Assembly (NCBI GenBank): GCA_934476675.1
Contig: CAKSOE010000022.1
Coordinates: forward strand, 1 to 50,622
DNA: 50,622 nt
DNA from: an uncultured Clostridia bacterium
GTDB taxonomy: Bacteria > Bacillota > Clostridia > UBA1381
Direction of reading: 5' to 3'
Notes under the pieces: model-generated
The model's database searches: none
The model's input: the letters and a program-made list of their open reading frames with translations, nothing else
What the model was told of the DNA's origin: nothing
Shown here: one piece after another, positions 41,768 to 50,438 of the stretch
Layout: each line of letters starts with the position of its first letter
Numbering within the stretch: the first letter of the stretch is position 1
Program-made: the position numbers and the translations under genes

Positions 41768-42976
41768 TTATTTACGCTCCTCTTTAAAGCTTTTACGTTC
41801 CGATATTACGCGCTCGATTGGGGGGAGGTATTTTGCATCCTCCGCATCAAGCGTATTCTTTGCGGTATCAAGCATTTTTTCGCATAGCTTGTACGCTTTT
41901 GTGCCGTATACGTCGGCAAAAAATCCGTCTTTCATAAGTGCGGATTTGGCATTTTCTATGTCATGAACCGTAATCGGTTTTATATCGAAATCCTCCGCCT
42001 TCTTAAACACTCCCTTAACAAGAGCTGCGTATGAAAGCGCAGCATCTAACGGCAGGCTGTCTGCCGGACGGATTTCTATATATTTTTTCAGCCGCACATC
42101 GGGAAAAAACATAGACAGTATATGCTCGGTTTCCGGTTCGGTAAGCTGTTTGTTTTTATAAATACCGGATATTTTTTTATTTCCGGTATATTCGGGTATT
42201 CCGTCGTTAATGACAAGAATTGCAGGGCGTTCGTATATATACTTTGCATATTTGTCAAACCCGAAATCCTCATCAAATATATACGGTACAATACCGCAGC
42301 GATCGTTATCAACGCTGCTCCATACAGCGGTTCTTGCCATGCGTCCGCTGTACGGCACGCCCTCGAAATATCCGCTGTTGTCGCATATGAGCGACAGCAG
42401 CGGACTTAAAATGTTTGCGGTTCTGAATTTTAAAACGCAGTCGCACTCGCTTGTATAATCAATTGACACCTGTGTTGACGCAGTGGAACGCATCATGTTT
42501 TTTCCATATTTGCCCGTTTTTTTAAAATAACGGTTCATAAATTCATAGCGTTTTTTTGGAATAAGCTCCTGTTCGGCGGCTTTTCCCTCGCGCCTGTATC
42601 CCTCCGTAACGAGATTAAGTCCCATTTCCTCCAATACGGGGTCAATTATATTTCTGAAATCAGCATATATTTTCTCAGCCGTTTCAAGCTTTTCAACCGG
42701 CGCAATGCTTATTTCAAGCTGTGCGGCCGGTTCAATGGTAATGCTGTATTCATCATTATACAGTCCTACCAGATACCCCTCGGAGTAGGTTTTATTTTCA
42801 TATCGGTGCGATATTTTTTCTAAAAGCGCACCGACTCCGTTTTCTCCCGAATACGGTACATTTTCATAACCGCCTTTTACCGTTACAAAATGTTCAAGCT
42901 CTATTCCGATACGGTCATTTCCGGTTGTCTTAATTCCGCTTTTTATATAGTCGGAAATTATCTTTATGTTATCCAT
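41768..42976 (-). CDS. Glutamate-cysteine ligase, GCS2 / plant-type family
   Basis: 402 residues. ATP-dependent gamma-glutamyl ligase, by family joining glutamate and cysteine. Family marks: IGIELEHF (23-30), IEPAAQLEIS (81-90), MMRSTASTQVSIDY (161-174), GVPYSGRMARTAVW, and KYIEIRPADSLP in the C-terminal third. These follow the plant/alphaproteobacterial GshA and EgtA pattern. Because GCS2 proteins also include ligases for other amino acids, cysteine is not proven. GAGGAT is the ribosome binding site. It lies 24 nt after the ZIP transporter gene and 1 nt before the ATP-grasp gene. Confidence 0.85.
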   Translation of the reverse strand: MDNIKIISDYIKSGIKTTGNDRIGIELEHFVTVKGGYENVPYSGENGVGALLEKISHRYENKTYSEGYLVGLYNDEYSITIEPAAQLEISIAPVEKLETAEKIYADFRNIIDPVLEEMGLNLVTEGYRREGKAAEQELIPKKRYEFMNRYFKKTGKYGKNMMRSTASTQVSIDYTSECDCVLKFRTANILSPLLSLICDNSGYFEGVPYSGRMARTAVWSSVDNDRCGIVPYIFDEDFGFDKYAKYIYERPAILVINDGIPEYTGNKKISGIYKNKQLTEPETEHILSMFFPDVRLKKYIEIRPADSLPLDAALSYAALVKGVFKKAEDFDIKPITVHDIENAKSALMKDGFFADVYGTKAYKLCEKMLDTAKNTLDAEDAKYLPPIERVISERKSFKEERK

Positions 42977-43000
42977 TTTTAAATCCTCTGTACTATTTTT

Positions 43001-43792
43001 CTACAAAAACATCAGCAAGCTTGCCGCAATCACAATCATTCCTATAACAAATCCGATAATGGTAATCTTGCTTTTATCATACTCACGCGCCATCGGCAAA
43101 AGCTCCTCAATCGAAATAAACACCATAATTCCGGCAATCATTCCGAAAAGTATTCCGAAAATCGTATCATTAAAGAAAGGGCGCAGTATAATATAGCCTA
43201 TAACCGCACCGAGAGGCTCGGTTATTCCGGAAAAGAACGATACTAAGAACGCTTTTTTTCGGCTGCCCGTGGAAAAATATATCGGAACCGATGTGGCAAT
43301 TCCCTCGGGAACATTATGAATGGCAATCGCTACCGCAATCGCAGCACCGAGGTGCGGATCGCGAAGTGCGGACGTGAAGGTTGCCATGCCTTCGGGGAAG
43401 TTATGTATTCCTATTGCAAGTGCGGTAAGTATGCCCATACGCTGCAATGTAGTTTCTCTGCTGTCGCGGTTTTCGCACAGGTTTCCTATGTCTCCCTCGG
43501 TCGATGGAATAAGCCAGTCTATCAGACCTATCAGAATAATTCCGGCAAAAAATGCGGCGACTGCATAACAGCTTCCGCGCAGCTCGCCGGACGACGAGAT
43601 AAGATAGGTTTTTGATTTACCGAATATCTCTACCATCGACACGTAAATCATCACTCCTGCCGAAAATCCCAAAGAACCGGCAAGAAATTTCGTATTGCTG
43701 CGTTTTGCGAATAACGCGGTTATGCTTCCTATTCCGGTTGCCATTCCGGCAAGGAGCGTCATCACAAACGCCGATAAAACATTATTGTCCAA
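43001..43792 (-). CDS. zupT: ZIP family divalent metal transporter (ZupT-like)
   Basis: Imports Zn2+ and often Fe2+ or Mn2+. 263 residues, eight predicted membrane helices. The metal-site helices carry GIHNFPEGMATF and AIHNVPEGIATSVP, the core H-N-x-P-E-G signature of ZupT-type ZIPs. I chose TTG 43792 because GAGGTGG lies 5-6 nt before it and homolog-like text begins there (DNNVLSAFVMTLLAG); the ATG at 43810 has no ribosome binding site. It stands 62 nt after azlD with no visible terminator and 24 nt before the GCS2 gene. Confidence 0.9.
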   Translation of the reverse strand: MDNNVLSAFVMTLLAGMATGIGSITALFAKRSNTKFLAGSLGFSAGVMIYVSMVEIFGKSKTYLISSSGELRGSCYAVAAFFAGIILIGLIDWLIPSTEGDIGNLCENRDSRETTLQRMGILTALAIGIHNFPEGMATFTSALRDPHLGAAIAVAIAIHNVPEGIATSVPIYFSTGSRKKAFLVSFFSGITEPLGAVIGYIILRPFFNDTIFGILFGMIAGIMVFISIEELLPMAREYDKSKITIIGFVIGMIVIAASLLMFL

Positions 43793-43854
43793 CTGAACCA
43801 CCTCTTTCATACATATAGTATGCACAAGGCTTGTTCAATGCTATTCGTCAAAAA

Positions 43855-44157
43855 TCAAATAAACAGTTCCGCTATAAATACCGTAACGCACGAGCACACA
43901 GCGACGGGGAAGAGACCTTTTCCGGAAAGGGCGAGCGTTATGCCTACAATAAGCGCAGCCAGACCCGACCACGGACTTGCCGTTGCCTGGAGGATTGACG
44001 GAAATGTCATAACCGCCAGCGTAACATACGGAACATAATACAGAAATGAACGTATGGTTTTGTTTTTGATTTCGCCGCGTATGAGAGTGAGCGGTAAAAC
44101 CCGTATAAGATATGTTACAACTGCCATTATCAGTATATAAACCGTCATATTATTCAT
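43855..44157 (-). CDS. azlD: Branched-chain amino acid transport protein AzlD
   Basis: 100 residues with about three to four membrane helices; the RVLPLTLIRGEIKN segment and the length are typical of AzlD. It forms a two-component exporter with AzlC. GGAGG lies 6 nt before the ATG at 44157, which overlaps the azlC end by 8 bp, so the pair is translationally coupled. Confidence 0.9.
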   Translation of the reverse strand: MNNMTVYILIMAVVTYLIRVLPLTLIRGEIKNKTIRSFLYYVPYVTLAVMTFPSILQATASPWSGLAALIVGITLALSGKGLFPVAVCSCVTVFIAELFI

Positions 44158-44860
44158 TTGCTTCCTCCTTTATCGGGAACAAAACCGCCGCTGCACCGGA
44201 AATCAGTACGGTCAGTATGATGATAAGAGTTCCCGAAGAAAATCTCTGTAAAAATTGCGCTTTTCCGGCAAAGTAGCTTAATGCCATGGAAATTGCCACA
44301 ACTCCGGCTATTACCTTATCCTTTTTTGCAGGCGGAATTATAATGGCGATAAACATTCCGTACAATCCGACGCTGAGTGCGCTCACTATATTAGCCGGAA
44401 GAATATTTCCCATAAGAACGCCGAGACAGGTGCCGAGCGACCACCCTGGCAGAGCCGCGGCAATTACGCCGTAAACATAAAACGGATTAAGCTGACCGGG
44501 CACGGAAACGGAAACACCGAAAATTTCGTCCGTAAGGTCAAAACCGATTAACATTCTGTGAAGAATGGAGGTTTCTTTCGGGAGCTTTTGACTCAAAGCA
44601 CATGACATAAGAAGATACCTCGCATTGGCAACAAGCATCATAACCGCCAGTTCCACATATCCTGCGCCCGAGGCAATAAGCGTAAATCCGGCAAATTCAC
44701 CTGCCGATGCATTTACCAAAAAACTTGTAACCGTTGCCTGCAATGCTGTCATTCCGGCGTTTTTTGCAGCTATTCCGAGTGTAAAAGCAACCGCAAAATA
44801 TCCAAGGCATATCGGAATACCGTCACGTAATCCGCGCTTAAAAAAACTGCCTTTTCCCAT
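44150..44860 (-). CDS. azlC: Branched-chain amino acid exporter AzlC
   Basis: 236 residues, about seven to eight membrane helices, with the family-typical start FKRGLRDGIPICLGYFAVAFTLG and ANARYLLMSCALS. AzlC/AzlD type permeases export branched-chain amino acids or analogues. ATG 44860 has GGGGG upstream; the earlier TTG at 44875 overlaps that site. It follows the GerMN gene after 20 nt without a terminator and overlaps azlD. Confidence 0.9.
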   Translation of the reverse strand: MGKGSFFKRGLRDGIPICLGYFAVAFTLGIAAKNAGMTALQATVTSFLVNASAGEFAGFTLIASGAGYVELAVMMLVANARYLLMSCALSQKLPKETSILHRMLIGFDLTDEIFGVSVSVPGQLNPFYVYGVIAAALPGWSLGTCLGVLMGNILPANIVSALSVGLYGMFIAIIIPPAKKDKVIAGVVAISMALSYFAGKAQFLQRFSSGTLIIILTVLISGAAAVLFPIKEEANE

Positions 44861-44880
44861 TATAAAAACCCCCAATGTTT

Positions 44881-45816
44881 TTATTGTAAAATACTTTCGT
44901 CTCTGGTAATCGGGTTTGAAATATCCATTCCGCCGAATGCCGAAACTTTTTTTCCGTCCATCAGAAACTGAACTCTTTTAATATTGTTTAATTCCGTCAG
45001 CGAATTCACCACCGAATATACCGCAGTCCTTTCCTTGGCTTCGCTGCCGGAATTTTTTGCAATGAAATCAGATTTAAAATTCACAAAACACAAATCGTCG
45101 TAAATATATACGGATAAAAGCTTTGTATTGCTGTCCAGTGCGGGATTTAATTCTCCGTTTTCCGTACCTTTTATGAGCGCATTTATAATATACTGCTCCA
45201 CGGGCTGCTGATCCGTCACCTTTACCGTTTGCTCCTCTTTTCTGAGCTTGGCTGTATTTTTTTCGGGAAAATACAGAGTGATACCGCGTGTTTCACTTGT
45301 GTATGCATCAGTCGGTAAATTTATATCCTCCGAGGTAAGATAATCTATTTTACTGCCGTCATCATTTGTTAAATCCTCATTTTCTACGGTTACTTTTACC
45401 CGTTCCACGGAATCAAGCGCACACAGGGATTTCACAACCGCATATGTGCTCAGAGCATTTTTTGTATTGTCATTTGTCAGAAATTCCTCCGAAAAATTTA
45501 CGATTATTCCGCCGTTGGAACCGTCTTCGATATTTATAAGCTTTGCGTCTTTATCAATTACGCTTTTATATCCGACCGTTTCAGGCCCTTTTATAAGCTG
45601 CACGACAATATTCGTATACAGTGTTTTTTCGTCAAGATACTTTATATCGCGCTGCTCCGATGCAAGAGCATTCGCCTCACTGTTTAGAAAATACAACTCG
45701 CAGCGCATTTTTTCGGTATTTCTGTCACCGTTTACGGTGAATATCAGAACAAAAACAAGCGCAATGACAGCTATTGCTGCCATGATTATTCCGGCTGTTT
45801 TTTTGTTAAGCTTCAT
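44881..45816 (-). CDS. GerMN-domain membrane-anchored protein
   Basis: 311 residues: N-terminal membrane anchor (about 9-29), then two GerMN repeats (about 40-165 and 185-300) with the pattern VVQLIKGPET...GIIVNFSEEF and IINALIKGTEN...DDLCFVNFKSDF. GerMN domains occur in GerM (spore germination) and LpqB-like lipoproteins and are thought to act at the cell envelope. No lipobox is present; the helix is probably uncleaved. It lies 23 nt after the histidine kinase gene, where WalK partners often have envelope-protein genes, suggesting a sensor accessory role (inference). Confidence 0.85.
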   Translation of the reverse strand: MKLNKKTAGIIMAAIAVIALVFVLIFTVNGDRNTEKMRCELYFLNSEANALASEQRDIKYLDEKTLYTNIVVQLIKGPETVGYKSVIDKDAKLINIEDGSNGGIIVNFSEEFLTNDNTKNALSTYAVVKSLCALDSVERVKVTVENEDLTNDDGSKIDYLTSEDINLPTDAYTSETRGITLYFPEKNTAKLRKEEQTVKVTDQQPVEQYIINALIKGTENGELNPALDSNTKLLSVYIYDDLCFVNFKSDFIAKNSGSEAKERTAVYSVVNSLTELNNIKRVQFLMDGKKVSAFGGMDISNPITRDESILQ

Positions 45817-45839
45817 TTTTAATCCCCCTGTCGGTAAGG

Positions 45840-47291
45840 TTAAATGTTTTCGGCAATATCGCTGCGGTTTTCCATAGGCAATATAACCGTAAATACGCTT
45901 CCGCCGCCGTTTTTCTCCGAAACAGAAACACTTCCGCCGTGCATAACGATTGCTTCTCTTGCAATTGCGAGCCCGAGTCCCGTTCCGCCGGTATCTCTTG
46001 CGCGTGAATCGTCAAGCCTGTAAAAACGGTCGAAAATCCGTTCTCTTTCGCTCTCGGGGATACCGGGACCATTGTCGGATACCTTTATCACAATCCATTC
46101 GTCCTTTTCGGCAACGTCAATCTGTACGAGGCTGTTCTCAGGCGAATATTTTACAGCATTATCTATAATGTTATATATAGCTTCATATATTTTATCGTAA
46201 TCGGCAAGCACCGGTGCAAACAATGCTTCGTGATAGTCTGTATAAAGCGTTATTTGCTTTCCGTCCGCTATCGGACGCAGCTTTTTTATTACATTGCTCA
46301 CCAGCATACGTATATCGGTTTCTTCCATTTTCGATGAGCTTTCTCCGGCGTCAAGTTTTGTCAGAACCAAAAGCCTTTCCACAATTCTTGTAAGCCTGTC
46401 CACCTCGTCTGACATATCCGTCAAAAATTCTCTCACAGTGGCAAAATCGGGATTTTCCGCTGCCACAAGGCTGTCGCATATCAGCTTTATTCCCGCCATG
46501 GGAGTTTTCAGCTCATGCGAAACATCCGATACAAATTTGCGCCTTTTTTCATCCAAAAGACTTAATTCCTCACACATATAATTAAGCGTTTCGCCCATTT
46601 GTGAAATCTCGTTATGCCCCTTTACGGCAATACGTTTTGAAAAATTACCTTTTGATATTTCCTTTGCAACCGATGTAAACTCCTCGAACGGGGAGGTGAT
46701 TACATAGCTCATTCCAAAACTTAACATTCCGATAAGCAATATGATAAGCACGGAAAACACTATCAGGCTGTTACGCGTGGTTTCTATTGTTGTTTCTATA
46801 CCCTCAATAGAGCGCACCAAATAGACGCCGCCCAAAATCTGACCGTCTGTTATTACCGGCACGGCGGCATACATCATTTTCTTTCCGGATTCGCTGCTGT
46901 TAATCAGATAAGCCTGTTCACCGTACAATGCGCTTTTTAATACATCGCGCATGAATACTTTTCCGCGCATATCAGATTCCTTGTTTGTGTCGTAGAGAAC
47001 GGTATATGAAGTATTCACCACAACTCCGCGCGTATCCGTTCCGGCAAGACACTGTTCTGCCGGCTCGGAAAAGCTTCTGAGGTCTTTGCCGTCGCTGTCC
47101 CAGTTTTCGGAAAGTACCTGCGCAATGATGTTTGCTTTTGCAAACATATCGGTTTGTTCTGAGGAATGCAGCTTTTCGGAGAGCAGTCCGATGACATATA
47201 CGCACATAAGACTCATGGTTATAAGAGCCACGGCAAAATATGTTGCAATCATCGTAAAGCGCATGGAATGAAAAATTCCCGTAAGCTGCAT
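45840..47291 (-). CDS. Sensor histidine kinase, WalK-like
   Basis: 483 residues: membrane helix (about 11-36), extracytoplasmic Cache-like sensor (about 40-170), second helix (about 174-198), HAMP (about 200-250), HisKA with His259 in SDVSHELKTPMAG, and HATPase with N box (IYNIIDNAVKYSP), DNGPGIP and GGTGLGLAIA. It lacks the PAS domain of classical WalK. The ATG at 47291 lies 7 nt after the regulator's stop; the GGAG is 13 nt upstream, so translation is likely coupled to the regulator. Paired with the WalR-like regulator, a role in cell-wall homeostasis is plausible. Confidence 0.88.
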   Translation of the reverse strand: MQLTGIFHSMRFTMIATYFAVALITMSLMCVYVIGLLSEKLHSSEQTDMFAKANIIAQVLSENWDSDGKDLRSFSEPAEQCLAGTDTRGVVVNTSYTVLYDTNKESDMRGKVFMRDVLKSALYGEQAYLINSSESGKKMMYAAVPVITDGQILGGVYLVRSIEGIETTIETTRNSLIVFSVLIILLIGMLSFGMSYVITSPFEEFTSVAKEISKGNFSKRIAVKGHNEISQMGETLNYMCEELSLLDEKRRKFVSDVSHELKTPMAGIKLICDSLVAAENPDFATVREFLTDMSDEVDRLTRIVERLLVLTKLDAGESSSKMEETDIRMLVSNVIKKLRPIADGKQITLYTDYHEALFAPVLADYDKIYEAIYNIIDNAVKYSPENSLVQIDVAEKDEWIVIKVSDNGPGIPESERERIFDRFYRLDDSRARDTGGTGLGLAIAREAIVMHGGSVSVSEKNGGGSVFTVILPMENRSDIAENI

Positions 47292-47298
47292 TATACGC

Positions 47299-47985
47299 TC
47301 ACTGCTCCTGCTTGTAATAATAACCCACACCCCACTTTGTCTTTATATATGCAGGCTCGGCAGGGTTCGCTTCGATTTTTTCGCGAAGCCGACGTACGTG
47401 TACGTCCACCGTGCGTACATCTCCGGGATAATCGAAGCCCCATGCTATGTCGAGCAGATTTTCACGCGTGTAAACCTTTCCCGGATTGCGCAGAAAAAGC
47501 TCAAGCAAATCGAATTCCTTGCTTGTAAGCTCGACAGATTTGCCCTGAACAAATACCCGTCTTAAATTGTAATCAAGACGTATTTCGCCCGAAACAATCA
47601 CCTTATCTCTGTCGCCTTTCGGAGTCGGGTTAACACGTCTTAAAATTGCCTTTATTCTTGCGGTTACTTCGCGGATATTAAACGGCTTGGTTATATAGTC
47701 GTCCGCTCCGTATTCAAGACCGAGGATTTTGTCTATATCCTCACTTTTTGCAGTAAGCATGATTATAGGCACGTTTGAAAAACCTCTGATTGTGCGGCAT
47801 ACGGTAAATCCGTCTATTTTAGGCAGCATGACGTCAAGCAGAATAAGGTCAATGCTGTCGTCATGCGCAAGACGCACCGCATCTTCGCCGTCAAACGCCG
47901 TCATAACCATATATCCGTTCTGTTCGAGATTGAATTTCAGTCCCTTGACGATTAGTTTTTCGTCATCAACCACCAATATTTTCAT
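47299..47985 (-). CDS. OmpR-family response regulator, WalR-like
   Basis: 228 residues: receiver (about 1-120) with VVDDE, phospho-acceptor Asp51 (LLDVMLP), Thr in MLTAKSED, Lys in ITKPF; winged helix (about 135-228) with YPGDVRTVDVHVRRLREKIE. The receiver and recognition helix are close to WalR (YycF) of Firmicutes. ATG 47985 follows AAAGGGG; an earlier in-frame start at 48024 lies inside the ComEA-like gene. The usual walHI/walJ neighbours are missing, so the name is tentative. Confidence 0.9.
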   Translation of the reverse strand: MKILVVDDEKLIVKGLKFNLEQNGYMVMTAFDGEDAVRLAHDDSIDLILLDVMLPKIDGFTVCRTIRGFSNVPIIMLTAKSEDIDKILGLEYGADDYITKPFNIREVTARIKAILRRVNPTPKGDRDKVIVSGEIRLDYNLRRVFVQGKSVELTSKEFDLLELFLRNPGKVYTRENLLDIAWGFDYPGDVRTVDVHVRRLREKIEANPAEPAYIKTKWGVGYYYKQEQ

Positions 47986-48013
47986 AGCCTGACCCCTTTC
48001 ATAAATCGTGTTT

Positions 48014-48358
48014 TTATTCCGCACACAGCTTGTCTTTAAGCTTATCCAACTTTTTATCGCCTATTCCTTTTATATTTTTGAGCTCATCAAGGGTTTTGAA
48101 TGCTCCGTGCTCTGTTCTGTAATCAATAATTTTCTGAGCCGTCTTTTCACCTATTCCGTCAACGCTTTCGAGCTGCTCTTTTTCGGCGGCGTTGATATTG
48201 ACAAGACCGTTAATTATTCTGTTTCCGGTATCGTTGTATTGCTCGGTTTCTTCATCGCCGGCAAGAATGATTTCAAAACCTGCTCTGTTGTTCTTTTCGA
48301 TATGGCAGCCGATACTGACAGATATGGCAATAAAAATAATTATTAAAAATTTTTTCAT
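48014..48358 (-). CDS. ComEA-like helix-hairpin-helix protein
   Basis: 114 residues: a hydrophobic N-terminus (about 3-18) as signal or anchor, a short linker, and one ComEA-type (HhH)2 domain (about 52-114) with VNINAAEKEQLESVDGIGEKTAQKIIDYR and LDELKNIKGIGDKKLDKLK. ComEA binds double-stranded DNA on the surface during transformation. The other competence genes are not in the window. A sigma-A promoter lies so close before the ATG that the mRNA could be leaderless (48363-48391). Confidence 0.85.
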   Translation of the reverse strand: MKKFLIIIFIAISVSIGCHIEKNNRAGFEIILAGDEETEQYNDTGNRIINGLVNINAAEKEQLESVDGIGEKTAQKIIDYRTEHGAFKTLDELKNIKGIGDKKLDKLKDKLCAE

Positions 48359-48362
48359 ACCT

Positions 48363-48391
48363 ATTATATACTATTCCGTTATTTTTTTCAA
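48363..48391 (-). promoter_or_regulatory. Promoter ending 4 nt before the ComEA-like start
   Basis: On the minus strand TTGAAA (48386-48391), 17 nt, TATAAT (48363-48368). Only AGGT separates the -10 box from the ATG, so transcription should start at or inside the start codon. Confidence 0.6.
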
Positions 48392-48397
48392 TATGTT

Positions 48398-48997
48398 TTA
48401 TTCCAGAGGACGTATTCTGTATCTTGCGCCGACTTTCTCGCAGATTTTTCCGCACTCTTCCTCCTCTTGCGCCGTCAGTGTGGTTGAAACGGTTGTCATA
48501 ACCACTTCTTTTACGTATTTTTTCACTTCTGCGGCAAATTTCAGCAGTGCGTCAAATGCGTTTATGCCGAATTTGTTTCGTGTAAGCTCATAATATTTCT
48601 TCTTGTTCGGGGTGTTAAGGCTTATCGAAACAACGTCTATTTTGTCCTTAAAATCGGCGGCAGTTGACTTGTTCCATATCAAATCCGACAATCCGTTTGT
48701 GTTTACCCTTGTTTTCTTGCCGTACTTTGTTTTAACAAATTCCGCAACTTCAAGCATATCATACAGACGTTCTGTCGGCTCGCCGAAACCGCAGAACACA
48801 ACCTCGTCGTATTTATCCATATCAAATTTTTCAAATTCTTTTTTAACCTCGTCAACAGACGGCTCTCTTTCAAGCCAAAGACTGCCCGAATGGTTCATCT
48901 CATTTCTGTCCTGACGCAGACAAAATGTGCAGCTGCATGGACATTTATTTGTCATATTTACATATAAACCGTTATAAACTTCATATAATATAGTCAT
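48398..48997 (-). CDS. Radical SAM protein (TatD-associated type)
   Basis: 199 residues. The [4Fe-4S] cluster motif CxxxCxxC is present (CPCSCTFC at about 19-26), followed by the GEPTERL (SAM-binding) element, RVNTNGLSDL and SISLNTPNKKKYYE. The compact length and sequence resemble the small radical SAM family that is often found next to TatD nucleases; no tatD is adjacent here. Substrate unknown. ACGGAG lies 8-13 nt before the ATG. The stop is 39 nt before the ComEA-like gene. Confidence 0.85.
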   Translation of the reverse strand: MTILYEVYNGLYVNMTNKCPCSCTFCLRQDRNEMNHSGSLWLEREPSVDEVKKEFEKFDMDKYDEVVFCGFGEPTERLYDMLEVAEFVKTKYGKKTRVNTNGLSDLIWNKSTAADFKDKIDVVSISLNTPNKKKYYELTRNKFGINAFDALLKFAAEVKKYVKEVVMTTVSTTLTAQEEEECGKICEKVGARYRIRPLE

Positions 48998-49113
48998 TTT
49001 ATTCTCCGTTTCTCCGTTTTCTTTCTATTATAACACATAAAATAGATAATGGGTTTACAAAATTATTAAATCTTTTAATCACAAATTTGTTAAAATGCTA
49101 TAACAATGACCGC

Positions 49114-49151
49114 ATAGAAAAGCAAGAACCTCAATTCAAGAGATTCTTGCT
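49114..49151 (-). terminator. Terminator after icd
   Basis: On the minus strand AGCAAGAA(T)CTC pairs with GAG(G)TTCTTGCT around a 7-nt loop, then TTTTCT; it is 5 nt after the icd stop. Confidence 0.82.
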
Positions 49152-49156
49152 GTGAT

Positions 49157-50362
49157 TTACATTAATTTTATCAATCGTTCATTAACTTCTTTTAAGAAAT
49201 CCTCGGTGTTGACCTTTTTTTTGCCGGGTAGATTTGAAAGAAGGTATAAATCTCCGGTCATAACGCCGTCTTCGATTGTTTGAATTGTTGCTTTTTCAAG
49301 ATTGTCCGCAAATTTCATCAAATCGTCAAGACCATCCAGTTCGCCTCTTTTTCTTAATGCACCTGTCCATGCAAACAGTGTTGCGACTGAGTTTGTGGAG
49401 GTTTCTTCACCTTTTAAGTGCTTGTAGTAATGGCGCTGAACAGTGCCGTGAGCAGCTTCGTACTCATATATGCCTTCGGGTGAAACAAGTACTGATGTCA
49501 TCATTGCAAGAGAGCCGTAAGCTGTTGCAACCATATCGCTCATAACGTCGCCGTCATAGTTTTTGCACGCCCAGATATATCCGCCCTCCGAGCGTATAAC
49601 TCTTGCAACGGCGTCATCAATAAGTGTGTAGAAATATTCAATACCTGCAGCCTCAAACTTTTCTTTATATTCCTTATCGAAAATTTCCTGAAAAATATCC
49701 TTGAAACGGTGGTCGTATTTTTTGGAAATTGTGTCTTTTGTTGCAAACCAAATATCTTTTTTCATATCCAGCGCATAGTTAAAGCAAGCTTTTGCAAAGC
49801 TTGCAATACTTTCATCGCGGTTGTGTACGCCTTGGACTATGCCGTCACCTTTGAAATCGTGAATGGTCTCGCGCGTAACGTTTCCGTCTTTGTCGGTGCA
49901 TACCAGTTCTGCCTTTGAGCCTGCCTTTACCTGCATTTCGACATTTTTGTAAATGTCACCGTAAGCGTGACGAGCTATCGTTATCGGCTTTGTCCATGTC
50001 GGAATGTACGGTGTTATTCCTTTCACAAGTATAGGGGTTCTGAAAACAGTTCCGTCAAGTATTGCACGGATTGTTCCGTTCGGAGATTTCCACATTTCCT
50101 TTAAATTATATTCGGGCATTCTTGCGGCATTGGGCGTAATTGTCGCGCACTTTACGGCAACACCGTATTTTTTTGTCGCCTCCGCACTTTCAACCGTTAC
50201 TTTGTCATCGGTTTCGTTTCTGTGTACCAGACCGAGATCGTAATATTCCGTTTTTAAATCTATATACGGCGTCAGAAGAATATCTTTTATCATCTGCCAT
50301 ATAATTCTCGTCATCTCATCGCCGTCCATCTCAACAAGCGGTGTTTTCATCTGAATTTTCAT
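49157..50362 (-). CDS. icd: NADP-dependent isocitrate dehydrogenase (eukaryotic-type)
   Basis: 401 residues. Converts isocitrate to 2-oxoglutarate with NADP+, supplying glutamate precursors. Motifs: VEMDGDEMTRIIW at the N-terminus, KSPNGTIRAILDGTVFR (substrate loop), IARHAYGDIYKN, YDGDVMSDMVAT (metal-binding Asp) and EAAHGTVQRHY (NADP contact). The pattern matches the homodimeric IDP type found in eukaryotes and some bacteria rather than E. coli Icd. ATG 50362 has AAAGGAG 11 nt upstream; the earlier TTG at 50467 lies inside the -35 box. It is monocistronic with a leader hairpin. Confidence 0.95.
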   Translation of the reverse strand: MKIQMKTPLVEMDGDEMTRIIWQMIKDILLTPYIDLKTEYYDLGLVHRNETDDKVTVESAEATKKYGVAVKCATITPNAARMPEYNLKEMWKSPNGTIRAILDGTVFRTPILVKGITPYIPTWTKPITIARHAYGDIYKNVEMQVKAGSKAELVCTDKDGNVTRETIHDFKGDGIVQGVHNRDESIASFAKACFNYALDMKKDIWFATKDTISKKYDHRFKDIFQEIFDKEYKEKFEAAGIEYFYTLIDDAVARVIRSEGGYIWACKNYDGDVMSDMVATAYGSLAMMTSVLVSPEGIYEYEAAHGTVQRHYYKHLKGEETSTNSVATLFAWTGALRKRGELDGLDDLMKFADNLEKATIQTIEDGVMTGDLYLLSNLPGKKKVNTEDFLKEVNERLIKLM

Positions 50363-50402
50363 TGTATAAATGACTCCTTTCGCAAAAAAACAAATAATAA
50401 AA

Positions 50403-50427
50403 GGAAGCTGTTTTTTCGTAAGCCTCC
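50403..50427 (-). promoter_or_regulatory. Hairpin followed by T-rich run in the icd leader
   Basis: On the minus strand GGAGGCT pairs with AGCTTCC (one G-T pair) around an 11-nt loop and is followed by TTTTATTATTTG and seven T. This resembles a weak attenuator between promoter and start codon. Confidence 0.45.
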
Positions 50428-50438
50428 TCGCATATAAT

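Noticed and set aside
43793..43854. Dedicated promoter for the ZIP transporter in the 62-nt gap
   Set aside because: TTGAAC with a TATGTA-like -10 at 17 nt is possible but too poor to call; read-through from azlD is equally likely.
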